A stretch of DNA of 64,000 nt from Bin80 sp965203305 (lineage in GTDB: Bacteria > Bacteroidota > Rhodothermia > Rhodothermales > Bin80). Below the pieces are notes generated by a model that saw only the letters and a list, made by a program, of their open reading frames with translations, searched no databases and had not been told where the DNA came from. Positions 32,645 to 41,968 of this stretch are shown here, one piece after another. Numbering within the stretch: the stretch's first letter is position 1; every line of letters starts with the position of its first letter. The position numbers and the translations under genes were made by a program. The DNA lies in NCBI GenBank assembly GCA_965203305.1, contig OZ241874.1, positions 3,100,001-3,164,000 of the forward strand, in the 5' to 3' direction.

Positions 32645-33253
32645 ATGCACATTGAACACGGGCCCGTGTCTCGCCGCGACCGAAGTCCTGAAAACCAGGC
32701 AAGCGAGCATCTGCGTTTTATTCGCGATGTGATGGAGCGTTCAGCTTCCTTTACGGCTGTCCCCGGATGGGGGATGGCAGCCGTTGGAGTAACTGCACTG
32801 CCCGCGTCCTGGATTGCATCCGTACAGATGACTTCAGAGGATACGCTGATTGTATGGTTCATTGAAGCGGTTATTGCGCTGATCATCGGGATGTGGACAT
32901 TGCACAGAAAGGCAAGCAAATCGGGGGTATCTCTTACTAGTGGACCTGGTCGCAAGTACATCCTTACACTTGCCCCATCCATGGTTGCGGGACTCTTGTT
33001 CACAGCAGCTCTGTGGAAGGCAGGAAATCTGGATCTTCTGGCAACATTGTGGCTTCTGCTCTACGGTGCGGGTACAGTTACAGGAGGGGCAAGCAGTGTA
33101 CGTGTCATCCCGGTTCTGGGCATCTGTTTCATGATGATGGGGACTGTCTCCCTTTTCCTCCCGCCTGCATGGATGCACTTGTTGCTTGCACTCAGTTTTG
33201 GCGGCTTGCACATCGTCTTCGGACTGTATATCGCACGTAAATATGGCGGATAG
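32645..33253 (+). CDS. small membrane protein paired with a winged-helix regulator
   Basis: 202 residues with five or six hydrophobic segments (WGMAAVGVTALPASWIASV, TLIVWFIEAVIALIIGMW, YILTLAPSMVAGLLFTAALW, LLATLWLLLYGAGTVTGG, VIPVLGICFMMMGTVSLFL, LLALSFGGLHIVFGLYIA) and a polar N-terminus. I do not recognise a named family. The stop overlaps the start of the regulator gene at KYGG, so the two are translated together, and the regulator probably controls this gene or a shared process. It is transcribed divergently from the PLP enzyme across a 100-bp gap. Confidence 0.75.
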   Translation: MHIEHGPVSRRDRSPENQASEHLRFIRDVMERSASFTAVPGWGMAAVGVTALPASWIASVQMTSEDTLIVWFIEAVIALIIGMWTLHRKASKSGVSLTSGPGRKYILTLAPSMVAGLLFTAALWKAGNLDLLATLWLLLYGAGTVTGGASSVRVIPVLGICFMMMGTVSLFLPPAWMHLLLALSFGGLHIVFGLYIARKYGG

Positions 33254-33593
33254 AGTTCTCGTCAGTTCCATGAGAGTGCTGAAAAACAATCTGGACCCTC
33301 TGATTCATGCAAGAGTCCGTCTGGGAATCGTTAGTGCCCTGGCAGCTGGCGAGACACTGAGTTTTCGGGATCTGAAAGTACTCCTCAGCACCTCGGATGG
33401 AAACCTGAGCCGTCATACCCAAAAACTGGAAAAGGCCGGCTACATTGAATGCTTAAAATCTTTTCAGGGACGGATGCCGCTTACAGAATACCGTTTAACT
33501 TCCAAGGGAAGCAAGGCACTTCTGAATTACATAGAGCAGATGGAACACATGCTCCAGGTAGCCAGATCTGCGAATAATGGACAAGGAAGATAA
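33243..33593 (+). CDS. winged-helix DNA-binding regulator
   Basis: 116 residues from the ATG at 33243 (MADRVLVSSM); an ATG at 33186 would extend 19 residues back into the membrane protein gene. A helix-turn-helix and wing are evident: HARVRLGIVSALAAGETLSFRDLKVLLSTSDGNLSRHTQKLEKAGYIECLKSF, then PLTEYRLTSKGSKALLNYIEQM. This is the transcriptional-regulator type (MarR/PadR-like, HTH_34) often encoded next to a small membrane protein in Bacteroidota-like genomes. No effector pocket is identifiable. Confidence 0.85.
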   Translation: MADRVLVSSMRVLKNNLDPLIHARVRLGIVSALAAGETLSFRDLKVLLSTSDGNLSRHTQKLEKAGYIECLKSFQGRMPLTEYRLTSKGSKALLNYIEQMEHMLQVARSANNGQGR

Positions 33594-33696
33594 CTCCAGT
33601 CAAACCTGATCTGTCAAACAACTGCACAAGCAGTGTGCTTCATTGCCGCAAACAGGCAACAGAGTACACTGCAATCAGACTACAGTACAAATAAGT

Positions 33697-34398
33697 ATGA
33701 ACACATCAATCACCGGCGACTCCTTGCATGTTGCCATCATCATGGACGGGAATGGGAGATGGGCAAACGAGCGGGGACTTCCCCGTTCGGCGGGGCATCA
33801 TGCAGGAGTTCGATCACTGAGAGAGACGGTGGAGATTGCCGTCCATCGACAGATACACACCCTTACGCTGTATGCGTTCTCATCCGATAACTGGCAACGT
33901 CCGCAGAGCGAAATTCGGGCACTTATGCGCATTCTGGCTGCACAGTTGCCAGCACAGGCTGCTCACTGTGTCCGCCAAAATATCCGGCTCAGTGTCATCG
34001 GCAGGCGTGATCGACTGCCCGCTCCGGTGTTACAGGCACTCGTGCGAGCGGAAGCACGAACCGTAGACGGAACTGCTCTCCACCTGCGCCTGGCACTTGA
34101 CTACTCCGCCCGAGACTCTCTCTCGCGGGCGGCGCAGCATATCGGACTCAATGGGAACGGAGATTTTCTAAATGCACTTATGCGGGCCTACAACGCAAAT
34201 TGCCCTGTACCGGATGTAGACCTTTTGATCCGGACTGGCGGTGAGCAGCGTCTGAGTGATTTTCTGCTTTGGGAGTGTGCGTATGCAGAGCTTTATTTCA
34301 CGCCAGATTACTGGCCGGATTTCGACGGCGTAAAACTGGATACGGCACTTGCTGCATTTGGGAAGAGGCAGCGCCGCTATGGTGCCGTGCCTGCATGA
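33697..34398 (+). CDS. uppS: isoprenyl (undecaprenyl) diphosphate synthase, cis type
   Basis: 233 residues from the ATG at 33697 (MNTSITGDSLHVAIIMDGNGRWA); an upstream ATG at 33643 adds 18 unlikely residues. It extends FPP with isopentenyl diphosphate to the C55 carrier of cell-wall precursors. The catalytic aspartate is in IIMDGNGRWA. LYAFSSDNWQRP and DLLIRTGGEQRLSDFLLWECAYAELYF are the conserved substrate and Mg-binding motifs. The segment before DLLIRTGG is slightly shorter than in typical enzymes. It is the only cell-wall gene in this part of the window; rodA and mrdA lie 10 kb away. Confidence 0.96.
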   Translation: MNTSITGDSLHVAIIMDGNGRWANERGLPRSAGHHAGVRSLRETVEIAVHRQIHTLTLYAFSSDNWQRPQSEIRALMRILAAQLPAQAAHCVRQNIRLSVIGRRDRLPAPVLQALVRAEARTVDGTALHLRLALDYSARDSLSRAAQHIGLNGNGDFLNALMRAYNANCPVPDVDLLIRTGGEQRLSDFLLWECAYAELYFTPDYWPDFDGVKLDTALAAFGKRQRRYGAVPA

Positions 34399-34509
34399 TC
34401 CTGGTCTGCTGTGGTTGCTGAAAGACACAGACATGTTTGTTGGACAATTTGATCTCTGTGGCACATGATCTCATGCGAGTGTTAAAACGAACATCTGACT
34501 GAATTCCCC

Positions 34510-35028
34510 ATGCACAAGACTGTCCTGCTTTTCCGTCATGCCAAGTCGGACTGGAACGCAACATACGATCAGGATCATGATCGTCCGCTTAATTCTCGTG
34601 GAAAGCGGGCATCCCGTGCCATGGGTCGCTGGCTAAATCGGACAGGGCCTCTGCCTGATTTGATTCTCTGCTCTACTGCGGTCCGTGCTCGCTCTACCTA
34701 CCTCCTTGCCAGCGAGGCCGGAGAATGGACTGCCGATGTGCAGTATGAGCGTGGGCTGTACGGCGGATCACCACAAGATTTGATTCATCACCTGCACGAG
34801 GTCACGGCCGAAATCCAGACCATTATGCTGGTTGGTCATCAACCTGCATGGTCAATGACGGCCGCTCTTCTATCCAATCAGCCGGTCACTGAATTCCCGA
34901 CTGCATCCATGGCAAGAGTTGACTTTGAAGCCGAACAATGGGATCAGGTTGTGCATGGGGCGGGGAAACTGATCTGGCATCAGTTCCCTAAGAGACTGTC
35001 AGAGAACCACTTCAAACCAGGTGACTGA
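34510..35028 (+). CDS. sixA: SixA-type phosphohistidine phosphatase
   Basis: A 172-residue histidine phosphatase-superfamily protein. The catalytic motif RHAKSDWN is close to the N-terminus, followed by RPLNSRGKRASRAMGRWL, LILCSTAVRARSTYLLA and the second catalytic histidine in IMLVGHQPAWSMTAALL. The short length and RHAKS variant match the SixA branch, which removes phosphate from phosphohistidine proteins. The in vivo partner is unknown. Confidence 0.88.
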   Translation: MHKTVLLFRHAKSDWNATYDQDHDRPLNSRGKRASRAMGRWLNRTGPLPDLILCSTAVRARSTYLLASEAGEWTADVQYERGLYGGSPQDLIHHLHEVTAEIQTIMLVGHQPAWSMTAALLSNQPVTEFPTASMARVDFEAEQWDQVVHGAGKLIWHQFPKRLSENHFKPGD

Positions 35029-35416
35029 CTGGTATGAATTGATTCTGAAAGCAGGATTTCTGAAGATATATCGTCTGACAAGTCTACATTTTCGTTGAGG
35101 TTTTCCATTGGAAAACAAGTGCACATGCGACTTCTTATAACTTGCCGCGCGCACTCGCGAATGCACGCAGGGTACTTCCCGCCCGAGTGAAAATTTAGGG
35201 CGATCAATTAACTGTGGAACACAGAACCATATGGACACGCCGCCAAAAATTTCAAGTATCCTGAAAAATTGGTACGAACGTATTCAATCCAAGAATCTAC
35301 AACCTCTGCTTTGCTTTCTGCTCATTCCGGCACAGGCATCTAAGCAGTCTATTCGCAAGTGCTGGCGAGTGCTTTTTTCTTGATATTTAAAACATTGTTG
35401 GTATATCTTTATCCGT
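35029..35416. other. intergenic region before the methyltransferase-HNH gene
   Basis: 388 bp. A 48-codon frame from the ATG at 35231 (MDTPPKISSILKNWYERI) is open but has no recognised similarity, and I do not call it a gene. AT-rich sequence at 35375-35410 is a plausible promoter zone for the downstream gene. Nothing else is recognisable. Confidence 0.5.
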
Positions 35417-36870
35417 ATGAGCACCCCCAACTGGAAAAATCGTACACTCTTCCAGCGTGACAATCTGCATGTCATGCGAGGGATGAACTCGGAGACCGTG
35501 GATCTGATCGCCACGGATCCGCCCTTCAAGAAGGGACGTGATTTTCACGCGACTCCTGGCAGTCTTGCTGAGGGAGCCAAGTTCCAGGATCGCTGGGGCT
35601 GGAAGAAAGATGTTCACGAGTCTTGGGTAGATCAACTGAAGGATGATCATCCTGCACTTCACGAGGCAATTGAATCTGCACGGTATGCACACTCGGACAG
35701 TATGGGGGCATACCTGTGTTTCATGGCGGTTCGCCTCGTAGAGATGCATCGTATACTGAAGCCCACAGGCAGCATCTACCTGCACTGCGATCCCACCGCT
35801 GCTCACTATCTCAAGATGTTGATGGATGTAATCTTTGGCCACAGAAATTTCGGAAACCAGATCATCTGGTGCTACAAAACAGGGGGCACTCCCGGAAATA
35901 AGGGTGGGAAATTTGCGAGCAAGCACGATGTAATCCTGTTCTACGTAAAGTGTAAAGGAAAACATCTGTTTAACGAACAAAAAGAAATCAGTTATACTAG
36001 AACTCTTCCCGAGCCTCATACAAAAAGCGGGAAAAGACTTGGAGTCCAGCGGGATGATATAGGAAAGTACAGATATGTGAAAATGAGAGACTGGTGGGTA
36101 GAGTATGGATTAAACAAGAATGCCGACATTACCCCCTGTACAGAAACAATGCAGAGCGAGTTGGGTGGCCCACGCAAAAGCCGATCAAACTTTACCAGCG
36201 CATCATACAGGCCTCTACCAACCCGGGAGATATTGTCCTAGACCCCTTTGCTGGGTGTGCCACGACCTGTATTGCAGCAGAAATACTCAAGAGGCACTGG
36301 GCAGGAATTGACATATGGGAGGGATCAAAAGAAGTACTTCTCAAAAATATGGACAAGAAAGGCATACTGACGCAAGGAGAACAGGTTGATCAAGGATGGC
36401 TTTTCTACAAGGATATGACATTCACGAATCGGTCCCCCGAAAGAACCGAGGATAAACTTGCGGTGGCAGTGCCTTATCTGGAACCCATTTATGGGCGAAA
36501 TATACCACTGGCACCGTGGCAAAAACTCTCTCATAAAGAGATGTTTCAGGAGCTGGCAGAGGCTCAGAAAAGCAATGGACTGGTTGCCTGTGCTGGGTGC
36601 GGGCGAAAGCTGGAGTCGGAGTACATGCAACTGGATCACATTCTGCCCCGATCAAGCCGGGGAGCAAATGACATCTCCAATCGCATTCTGCTGTGCGGTC
36701 CGTGTAATCGCCGCAAATCCAATACCTTTACACTCCCCGGGCTGCGCAAGGAGAACAGAAAAACTGGTTGGATGAGGAATGAAGCTCTCGCAGAAGATGC
36801 AGAAGAACGTGCACAGAGGCGGTATGAAGAAATTCGAGATGAATCACAGGACTCTTCAGATCAGGCGTAA
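35417..36870 (+). pseudogene. DNA methyltransferase fused to an HNH nuclease, one frameshift
   Basis: The first frame (MSTPNWKNRTLFQRDNLHVM) carries motif IV DLIATDPPF and the methyltransferase core up to NKNADITP. After a one-base deficit in the C5 run at 36132-36136, the second frame continues as LYRNNAERVGWPTQKPIKLYQRII, then motif I DIVLDPFAGCATTC. DPPF before the FxGxG-type motif is the beta-class order of N6/N4 enzymes. The C-terminal 120 residues contain an HNH domain: ACAGCGRKL, MQLDHILPRSSRGAND, and LLCGPCNRRKS with two CxxC zinc pairs. It would be a two-in-one restriction-modification protein of about 484 residues if the frame is restored. It is either broken or misread at that homopolymer. 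Confidence 0.87.
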
Positions 36871-38218
36871 GCAAATTTCTGAACGGGGGATGACGCTTCA
36901 AACGTATCTGTCCGAAAGTCCATGACTACGGAGCTGTCTGGGGATATGTTTGCGTTCAAGGATTGTGCCGAATTGCGGGAGCGGCGATCCCATGAAGGGT
37001 CGGTGTCGCAGCGGGATAGCATCTGATTGGTACACGGGGTGCATAGGGATTCTGCGTGCCGGTTGTCGGGGACGGACACCGGATGTTCTGGGCATAGCCT
37101 CCCGGGTGTTCTGGGCAGGGGATCAGGATGTCCCTCTGGAGGCGGAGGGACCGTGAGGCAGGGAGGAGAGGTTGTGCCGCATCCTGGCACTATGGTTCGG
37201 AGAAGAGGAGAAACATAGTGTATATGAGTGGTGCATTTCTTTGTACATGTGTAAATTGTTCTGTATACTTGGGGTGTGAATCAGGCATCCTACATCCAGT
37301 CGCTGGAAACGCGAAACAAGGAACTCGAGGAACCCGCCCAGTCCCCGAGCACAGCACTGGCGGAGGAACGGGAGGCGGGGGCGCATTGATGTCCTCCTGG
37401 ACGATAAGTTCGGCCCCTCCCGCAAGCGGCATGTTGCTCCTGGTACTCCCACAGACAAGTCCCCGGCACCGCTCCCCGAGAAGGACGAGACCGAGTAGCC
37501 CCGCCAGTCTTCTACATGTATGCCCTGGGGCAAGTACGTACGGGATCACACCCTGGATGAGGTTCATGAACTGCTTCCTGACGGCATCCAGAAAGACTAG
37601 CGAAAAGCGGATCGGCTGCAGGCTATATCACTTGGAGCCTCCTGCAAACATCCCGCATGACGAAGAAATGTGAATTCTGCTTGCAGGCATGTCTCAGATC
37701 GGGTGCAGGGATATGTTTGCAGGATCCCCAATAGTACGCCGAACAGTTAACGGAGGCTTGGAGTCGGAAGTCTCTGCCTCTCCTCATTCCAGATGCCAGC
37801 AAACTGAAAATGGTACGCCGGGTCTGTATGGGGTTTAGCTCTCTGTATGACCGAATGGTACGTGTTGCAGGATCTGTGCAGGCCGGCTGTTCTGCTTCTC
37901 TAGCGAATCATGGAGAGAGCAAACTGGGGCATATCCGAAGCATATTCAAAGACACGGGCAGGCACACAGAGGAAGAGGACCGTGAGAAAGTAAAGTTCTA
38001 TCGGACGATGGATGCCATGACGGACGGGAGCATGGAGTGGATCAAGTAACTGGTATGCGCCGAGACGGCGGGAATGCTCAAAGCGGGAGTTCACCATAAT
38101 GTTTGAAGTACTGTGCCAGATATCAACAGAATATTCTGTGACCAGCCCGTTACGATGGAGTTGACAGCCTGCCCGCACTGAGGTGCTCTGACAAGATAGT
38201 GCCAAGGTTCCTTCCCTT
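36871..38218. other. degenerate accessory stretch without an intact gene
   Basis: 1.35 kb with only broken frames on the plus strand. From a GTG at 37276 the translation VNQASYIQSLETRNKELEE runs into PAQSPSTALAEEREAGAH and stops. After a shift it continues DVLLDDKFGPSRKRHVAPG to LPEKDETE, and later GKYVRDHTLDEVHELLPDG; the composition looks like a decayed protein with a coiled coil. A 79-codon frame at 37810-38049 ends DREKVKFYRTMDAMTDGSM. I cannot assign any of these to a family. They lie next to the restriction-modification fusion and may be remains of the same island. Confidence 0.5.
37241..37269 (+). promoter_or_regulatory. sigma70-like promoter before a decayed gene
   Basis: TTGTAC, 17 bases, TATACT. 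The predicted start of transcription would fall at about the GTG at 37276, so the product would be leaderless. The spacing is ideal, but relatives of this organism may use different boxes. Confidence 0.4.
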
Positions 38219-41008
38219 TCACTGGTCAGTGGCGGGTTCCAGCCCCAGTGTCGTCCCCTTCAAAACGGCAGGAACTCCTTCTGTCATCCATATGGGAGCA
38301 GGTGCATCCATCAAATAGTGGTCAAAGAATTGCTGCATGCGTATGGCAAAATCCCTCCTGTTGGGATACTTGGAGAGTCCATGCCCCTCCCCGTTATAGT
38401 TTAACATCCAGACAGGCTTTTGCAAACGACGCAGGGCTGCAAAGAACTCAATCCCCTGATACCACGGGACAGCACCATCCTCATCATTGTGGAGCATCAG
38501 AAGCGGTGTCTTGATCTTGTCCGCCTGAAATAGCGGCGAATTGTCAAGGTACCTGAGCGGGCTTTCCCAAAGTGATCCGCCGATCCGGCTCTGCGTCCGT
38601 TCATACTGGAACATGCGACTCATTCCACTTGCCCAGCGGATGCCACCGTATGCACTCGTCATATTTACCACTGGTGCACCTGCCTCCGCAGCTGCAAACA
38701 GATCGGATTCCGTGATCATGTAGGCAATCTGATACCCGCCCCAGCTATGCCCCTGCACACCAATACGCTCTGGGTCAACAAAGCCCCGGTTTATGAGCAT
38801 GGTAATACCCGGTACCACCGCGTTCAGTGCACTCTCACCCGGGTAACCGACTTTGTACGGAATGTCCGGCACGAATACAACATACCCCCGACTGACATAG
38901 AATGAAATACTAATAGAAGAACGCGCAGTCACTGGTGCCCGATACTGGTGCAAGCCGTCAGACATCTTTTCGTAGAAATACACCATCATCGGATAAGTTT
39001 CTGAAAAATCAAACCCGTCCGGCTTGAACAGCATTCCCGTGAGCAGAACTCCGTCCAGGGAGGTCCAGTAAACCAGCTCTGCGGTGCCCCAGCTGTAGTC
39101 GGACTGCTGCGGATTGATGGTACTCACCTGCCGCATGTCTGACAGGTCCACGCCGCCCGTCCAGAGATCTCTCGGGTCTCCGAAACTCTCGCGGGTGAAA
39201 AGAATCCGATCCGCATCCTTTGCCTTTTCCGGCCGCCCAAACCGCTTCTCCATCATAACGAGTTCTTCTGGATTGCGATCCGAATCAATGAATACACGAT
39301 AGAATCCAGAAGATTTTGTATCCATGTGGAAGGCAGAAAGCAGAAGTTTGCCCGGGATAGCCTCCTCCTCCAGATCCAGGTCAACATAACGCAGCCGCAG
39401 ATTTTTCTCACGACCTGCGCCGCCAGTCACACTGCGGACCTCCGATATATTGCGAGGATTGACTGCCCAGATATCATGCCGGTCATAGAACAGAAACTCA
39501 CGATCATCCGCACTCCAGCCCGCACTGCCGTAGGGTCCGGGAGCGTACGGCCAGTCATGCAGTTCGTTGTGCACCGGCAGTTTCAGTGCAGCCGTGAGAT
39601 TCACAGGTTCTCCTCCATCCGTCGAAAGTGCCATCCATGCCAACTCGTCGCGATCCCACCATGTAATATAGTTTCCACCCGGGGAGAGCGAGGGACGAAA
39701 CTGTACTCCTTCAAGCACCAGGGTTCTTGTCCCGTCAAGCACATTGACAACATACCCGTCGTAGGCTCTGGGCCAGTCCCAGCTGATCCGCTGCTGATAA
39801 GGCAAATTCGACCAGCCGAGGGCGATATCCATGTCTCCACGAGAGCCAACAGATATATTCGGCATGTTCCTCTGTGCAAGCTGGATGACCTTGCGCGTAT
39901 CCAGGTGCAAAACCGCACGGTAAGAGCGTTCCTTTTCTTCTTCAGCATTCACCAGCTGCATGGGTTGTAAAAGAGGGTCACGCCAGTTCCAGATGTCCAG
40001 TACAGGAACTTCCTCCTTGTCCACTTCCTCTTCAGTCGGAGGCCTGGGGGCAGTGCCAAAGAAGAGCCTCCTCCCATTCTCGGAAAACAACAACTCCCCG
40101 TGAGGACTAATCCACCAGCCTTCCGGGAGAGCCTCGCTGGCACTGGTGACAACAGCATCAACCGTATCCATTCCCGCCTGCCAGTAATAAAGTGCATATT
40201 CTGCGGGATTCAGAGCATATCCTCCCTTGCTGGAGAGAAGAGCCAGCTGGTTGCCTGCCTCGTCAAATGTGAGGTGTACATACTCTCCTCCACCAGAGAG
40301 AAGCGTATCCACCGCACCGGAGGATAGACTGACCTGTACGATCCCGGTATCAAGCGAGTCACTTCCCTCAAAGGTGTATGCCAGATAGGCACCGTTTGGG
40401 GAGAGTTCATATTCGTTGACATTCACAAAACCGGTTTTGGCACCACTTGAAAGATCATGTACATGAAGAGCATTGCCTCCACTCAGAGAGTCCACCTCTG
40501 TTTTTCCCAGGAGATAGGCAACGATACTTGTGAACTCATCTGGAATCTTGTAGGACTGCACATTCGGGGTCTGCCGGCGCTCGCCGCTCTCCAGATCCAT
40601 AATGCCAAGGCTATCCCTGGGCATTTTCTCTTCTTCAAGCTCCGCCTTTCGAGCAGCACGGAGGGTGTCTTCTGAAGGAGAAACCAGGTAAATCACATAC
40701 CGGGAATCAGGCGTAAACCTTGCCGTATTCCCGCGCGGAATCTCGTGCACATCCTCACTCACAAGACTCTGAATCTTTAAAATTCCGTCCCCTTTTTCCG
40801 GGCCATACTCGTAAAAAACCCACTCTCCATTCCGGGAAATTCCCTGGTCAGAGATACGATTCCAAATCTCGTACACATCATGATCCAGAGGTTTTTTCTG
40901 GGCAGAGGCATTTGTGCAGAGCAGGGGAAACACAAAAATGACCAAGCAAATGCGGCACATCTGATCAGGGATTTTGTTTGGGGGGAGGGATATCATCACA
41001 CGGGGCAT
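38219..41008 (-). CDS. secreted S9-family peptidase (prolyl oligopeptidase type)
   Basis: 929 residues from the ATG at 41008 (MPRVMISLPPNK). The frame opens at 41137 but then overlaps pheA; MCRICLVIFVF at 40960 is another candidate. A signal peptide (CRICLVIFVFPLLCTNASAQ) exports it. The N-terminal two-thirds is a beta-propeller-like region (repeats such as TPDSRYVIYLVSP, SPNGAYLAYTF, SPGGNYITWW). The C-terminal alpha/beta hydrolase has the nucleophile in GVQGHSWGGYQIA (about S758), Asp in LHNDEDGAVPW and His in YNGEGHGLSK. It probably degrades peptides in the periplasm or outside. It follows pheA on the minus strand, with a gap of about 100 bp. Confidence 0.93.
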   Translation of the reverse strand: MPRVMISLPPNKIPDQMCRICLVIFVFPLLCTNASAQKKPLDHDVYEIWNRISDQGISRNGEWVFYEYGPEKGDGILKIQSLVSEDVHEIPRGNTARFTPDSRYVIYLVSPSEDTLRAARKAELEEEKMPRDSLGIMDLESGERRQTPNVQSYKIPDEFTSIVAYLLGKTEVDSLSGGNALHVHDLSSGAKTGFVNVNEYELSPNGAYLAYTFEGSDSLDTGIVQVSLSSGAVDTLLSGGGEYVHLTFDEAGNQLALLSSKGGYALNPAEYALYYWQAGMDTVDAVVTSASEALPEGWWISPHGELLFSENGRRLFFGTAPRPPTEEEVDKEEVPVLDIWNWRDPLLQPMQLVNAEEEKERSYRAVLHLDTRKVIQLAQRNMPNISVGSRGDMDIALGWSNLPYQQRISWDWPRAYDGYVVNVLDGTRTLVLEGVQFRPSLSPGGNYITWWDRDELAWMALSTDGGEPVNLTAALKLPVHNELHDWPYAPGPYGSAGWSADDREFLFYDRHDIWAVNPRNISEVRSVTGGAGREKNLRLRYVDLDLEEEAIPGKLLLSAFHMDTKSSGFYRVFIDSDRNPEELVMMEKRFGRPEKAKDADRILFTRESFGDPRDLWTGGVDLSDMRQVSTINPQQSDYSWGTAELVYWTSLDGVLLTGMLFKPDGFDFSETYPMMVYFYEKMSDGLHQYRAPVTARSSISISFYVSRGYVVFVPDIPYKVGYPGESALNAVVPGITMLINRGFVDPERIGVQGHSWGGYQIAYMITESDLFAAAEAGAPVVNMTSAYGGIRWASGMSRMFQYERTQSRIGGSLWESPLRYLDNSPLFQADKIKTPLLMLHNDEDGAVPWYQGIEFFAALRRLQKPVWMLNYNGEGHGLSKYPNRRDFAIRMQQFFDHYLMDAPAPIWMTEGVPAVLKGTTLGLEPATDQ

Positions 41009-41109
41009 CAAGGTTCCTGTGAAGCGTACCGGATGATGCTTTTTGCTGTCCTTGCGAACATCAGCCGGAGACTTTCTCTGTGATTCTGTCATGCAGCTGT
41101 ACCAGATCC

Positions 41110-41967
41110 CTATGCGCTTTCCCTGTCTCCGTCCCATGCCTTTCCCCGGGGGTACGATCCCAGAACGCGCAAGTCTGTGCTGATCTCGCCAAGATGCTCA
41201 AGAGCTCGCTGAAGCAGAGGGCTTTCGCTGTCTCCCTCCACATCCAGGTAAAACAGATATGCGCCCGGTCTGCCAATGAGCGGACGGCTTTCCACCTTGT
41301 ACAGATCCAGATCACGCAAAAAGAACACAGCCAGACTCTTGAAAAGTGCTCCGGGAACATTTTCTTTCGGTGCAAACAGGATGGAGGTTTTCAGGGACTC
41401 CTGTGTAGAGGTCAGTCTGGGGGCATCTTCTGGTGCCAGTGCCAGGAATCGTGTATAATTCAGTGCATGGCTCTGCAGGTCTGAGGCAAGAATATCCAGA
41501 CCATACTCCTCGGCAGCTTTTGCCGGGGCAATCGCAGCACTGGCATGTCCAGACTCCGAGGCAACCAGCTTCGCTGCACCCGCAGTATCATAAGTCGGTA
41601 CGGCTTCGCTTGATTCCAGCTTCTCCTTGAGAAAAGTCTGACACTGTCCGAGTGCCTGTGGATGGGACAGGACACGCTGGATGTGTTCCAGGCTCGCTCC
41701 CGGCCGTGCCATTAGATAGTGGCGAATACGAAGGCTTACCTCTCCCGCAATCTTGACCTGATGCGTACGCAAAAGATCATAGTTGATGTGTACACTGCCA
41801 AACAGAGAATTCTCAATCGGGATAATGCCGCGAGCGACGGTGCGGACCTGCACTGCTCTGAACACATCCTCCATCGCAGGCACGGGAACGACGCTGCAGC
41901 CGGGATACAGGCGAGCCGCCGCTTCTTCACTGAATGCGCCAATCTCTCCCTGAAATGCTACTTTCAT
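41110..41967 (-). CDS. pheA: prephenate dehydratase with ACT domain
   Basis: 285 residues from the ATG at 41967 (MKVAFQGEIGAFSEEAA). The longer open frame to 42171 lies inside argS and is rejected. It converts prephenate to phenylpyruvate for phenylalanine synthesis. VKIAGEVSLRIRHYLMARPG, VLSHPQALGQCQTFL and the TRF motif in NYTRFLALAPED are the catalytic-domain signatures. The C-terminal ACT domain (TSILFAPKENVPGALFKSL, with YKVESRPLIGRPGAYLFYLD) binds phenylalanine for feedback control. The ATG follows the argS TAA by one base. There is no chorismate mutase domain. Confidence 0.95.
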   Translation of the reverse strand: MKVAFQGEIGAFSEEAAARLYPGCSVVPVPAMEDVFRAVQVRTVARGIIPIENSLFGSVHINYDLLRTHQVKIAGEVSLRIRHYLMARPGASLEHIQRVLSHPQALGQCQTFLKEKLESSEAVPTYDTAGAAKLVASESGHASAAIAPAKAAEEYGLDILASDLQSHALNYTRFLALAPEDAPRLTSTQESLKTSILFAPKENVPGALFKSLAVFFLRDLDLYKVESRPLIGRPGAYLFYLDVEGDSESPLLQRALEHLGEISTDLRVLGSYPRGKAWDGDRESA

Positions 41968-41968
41968 G

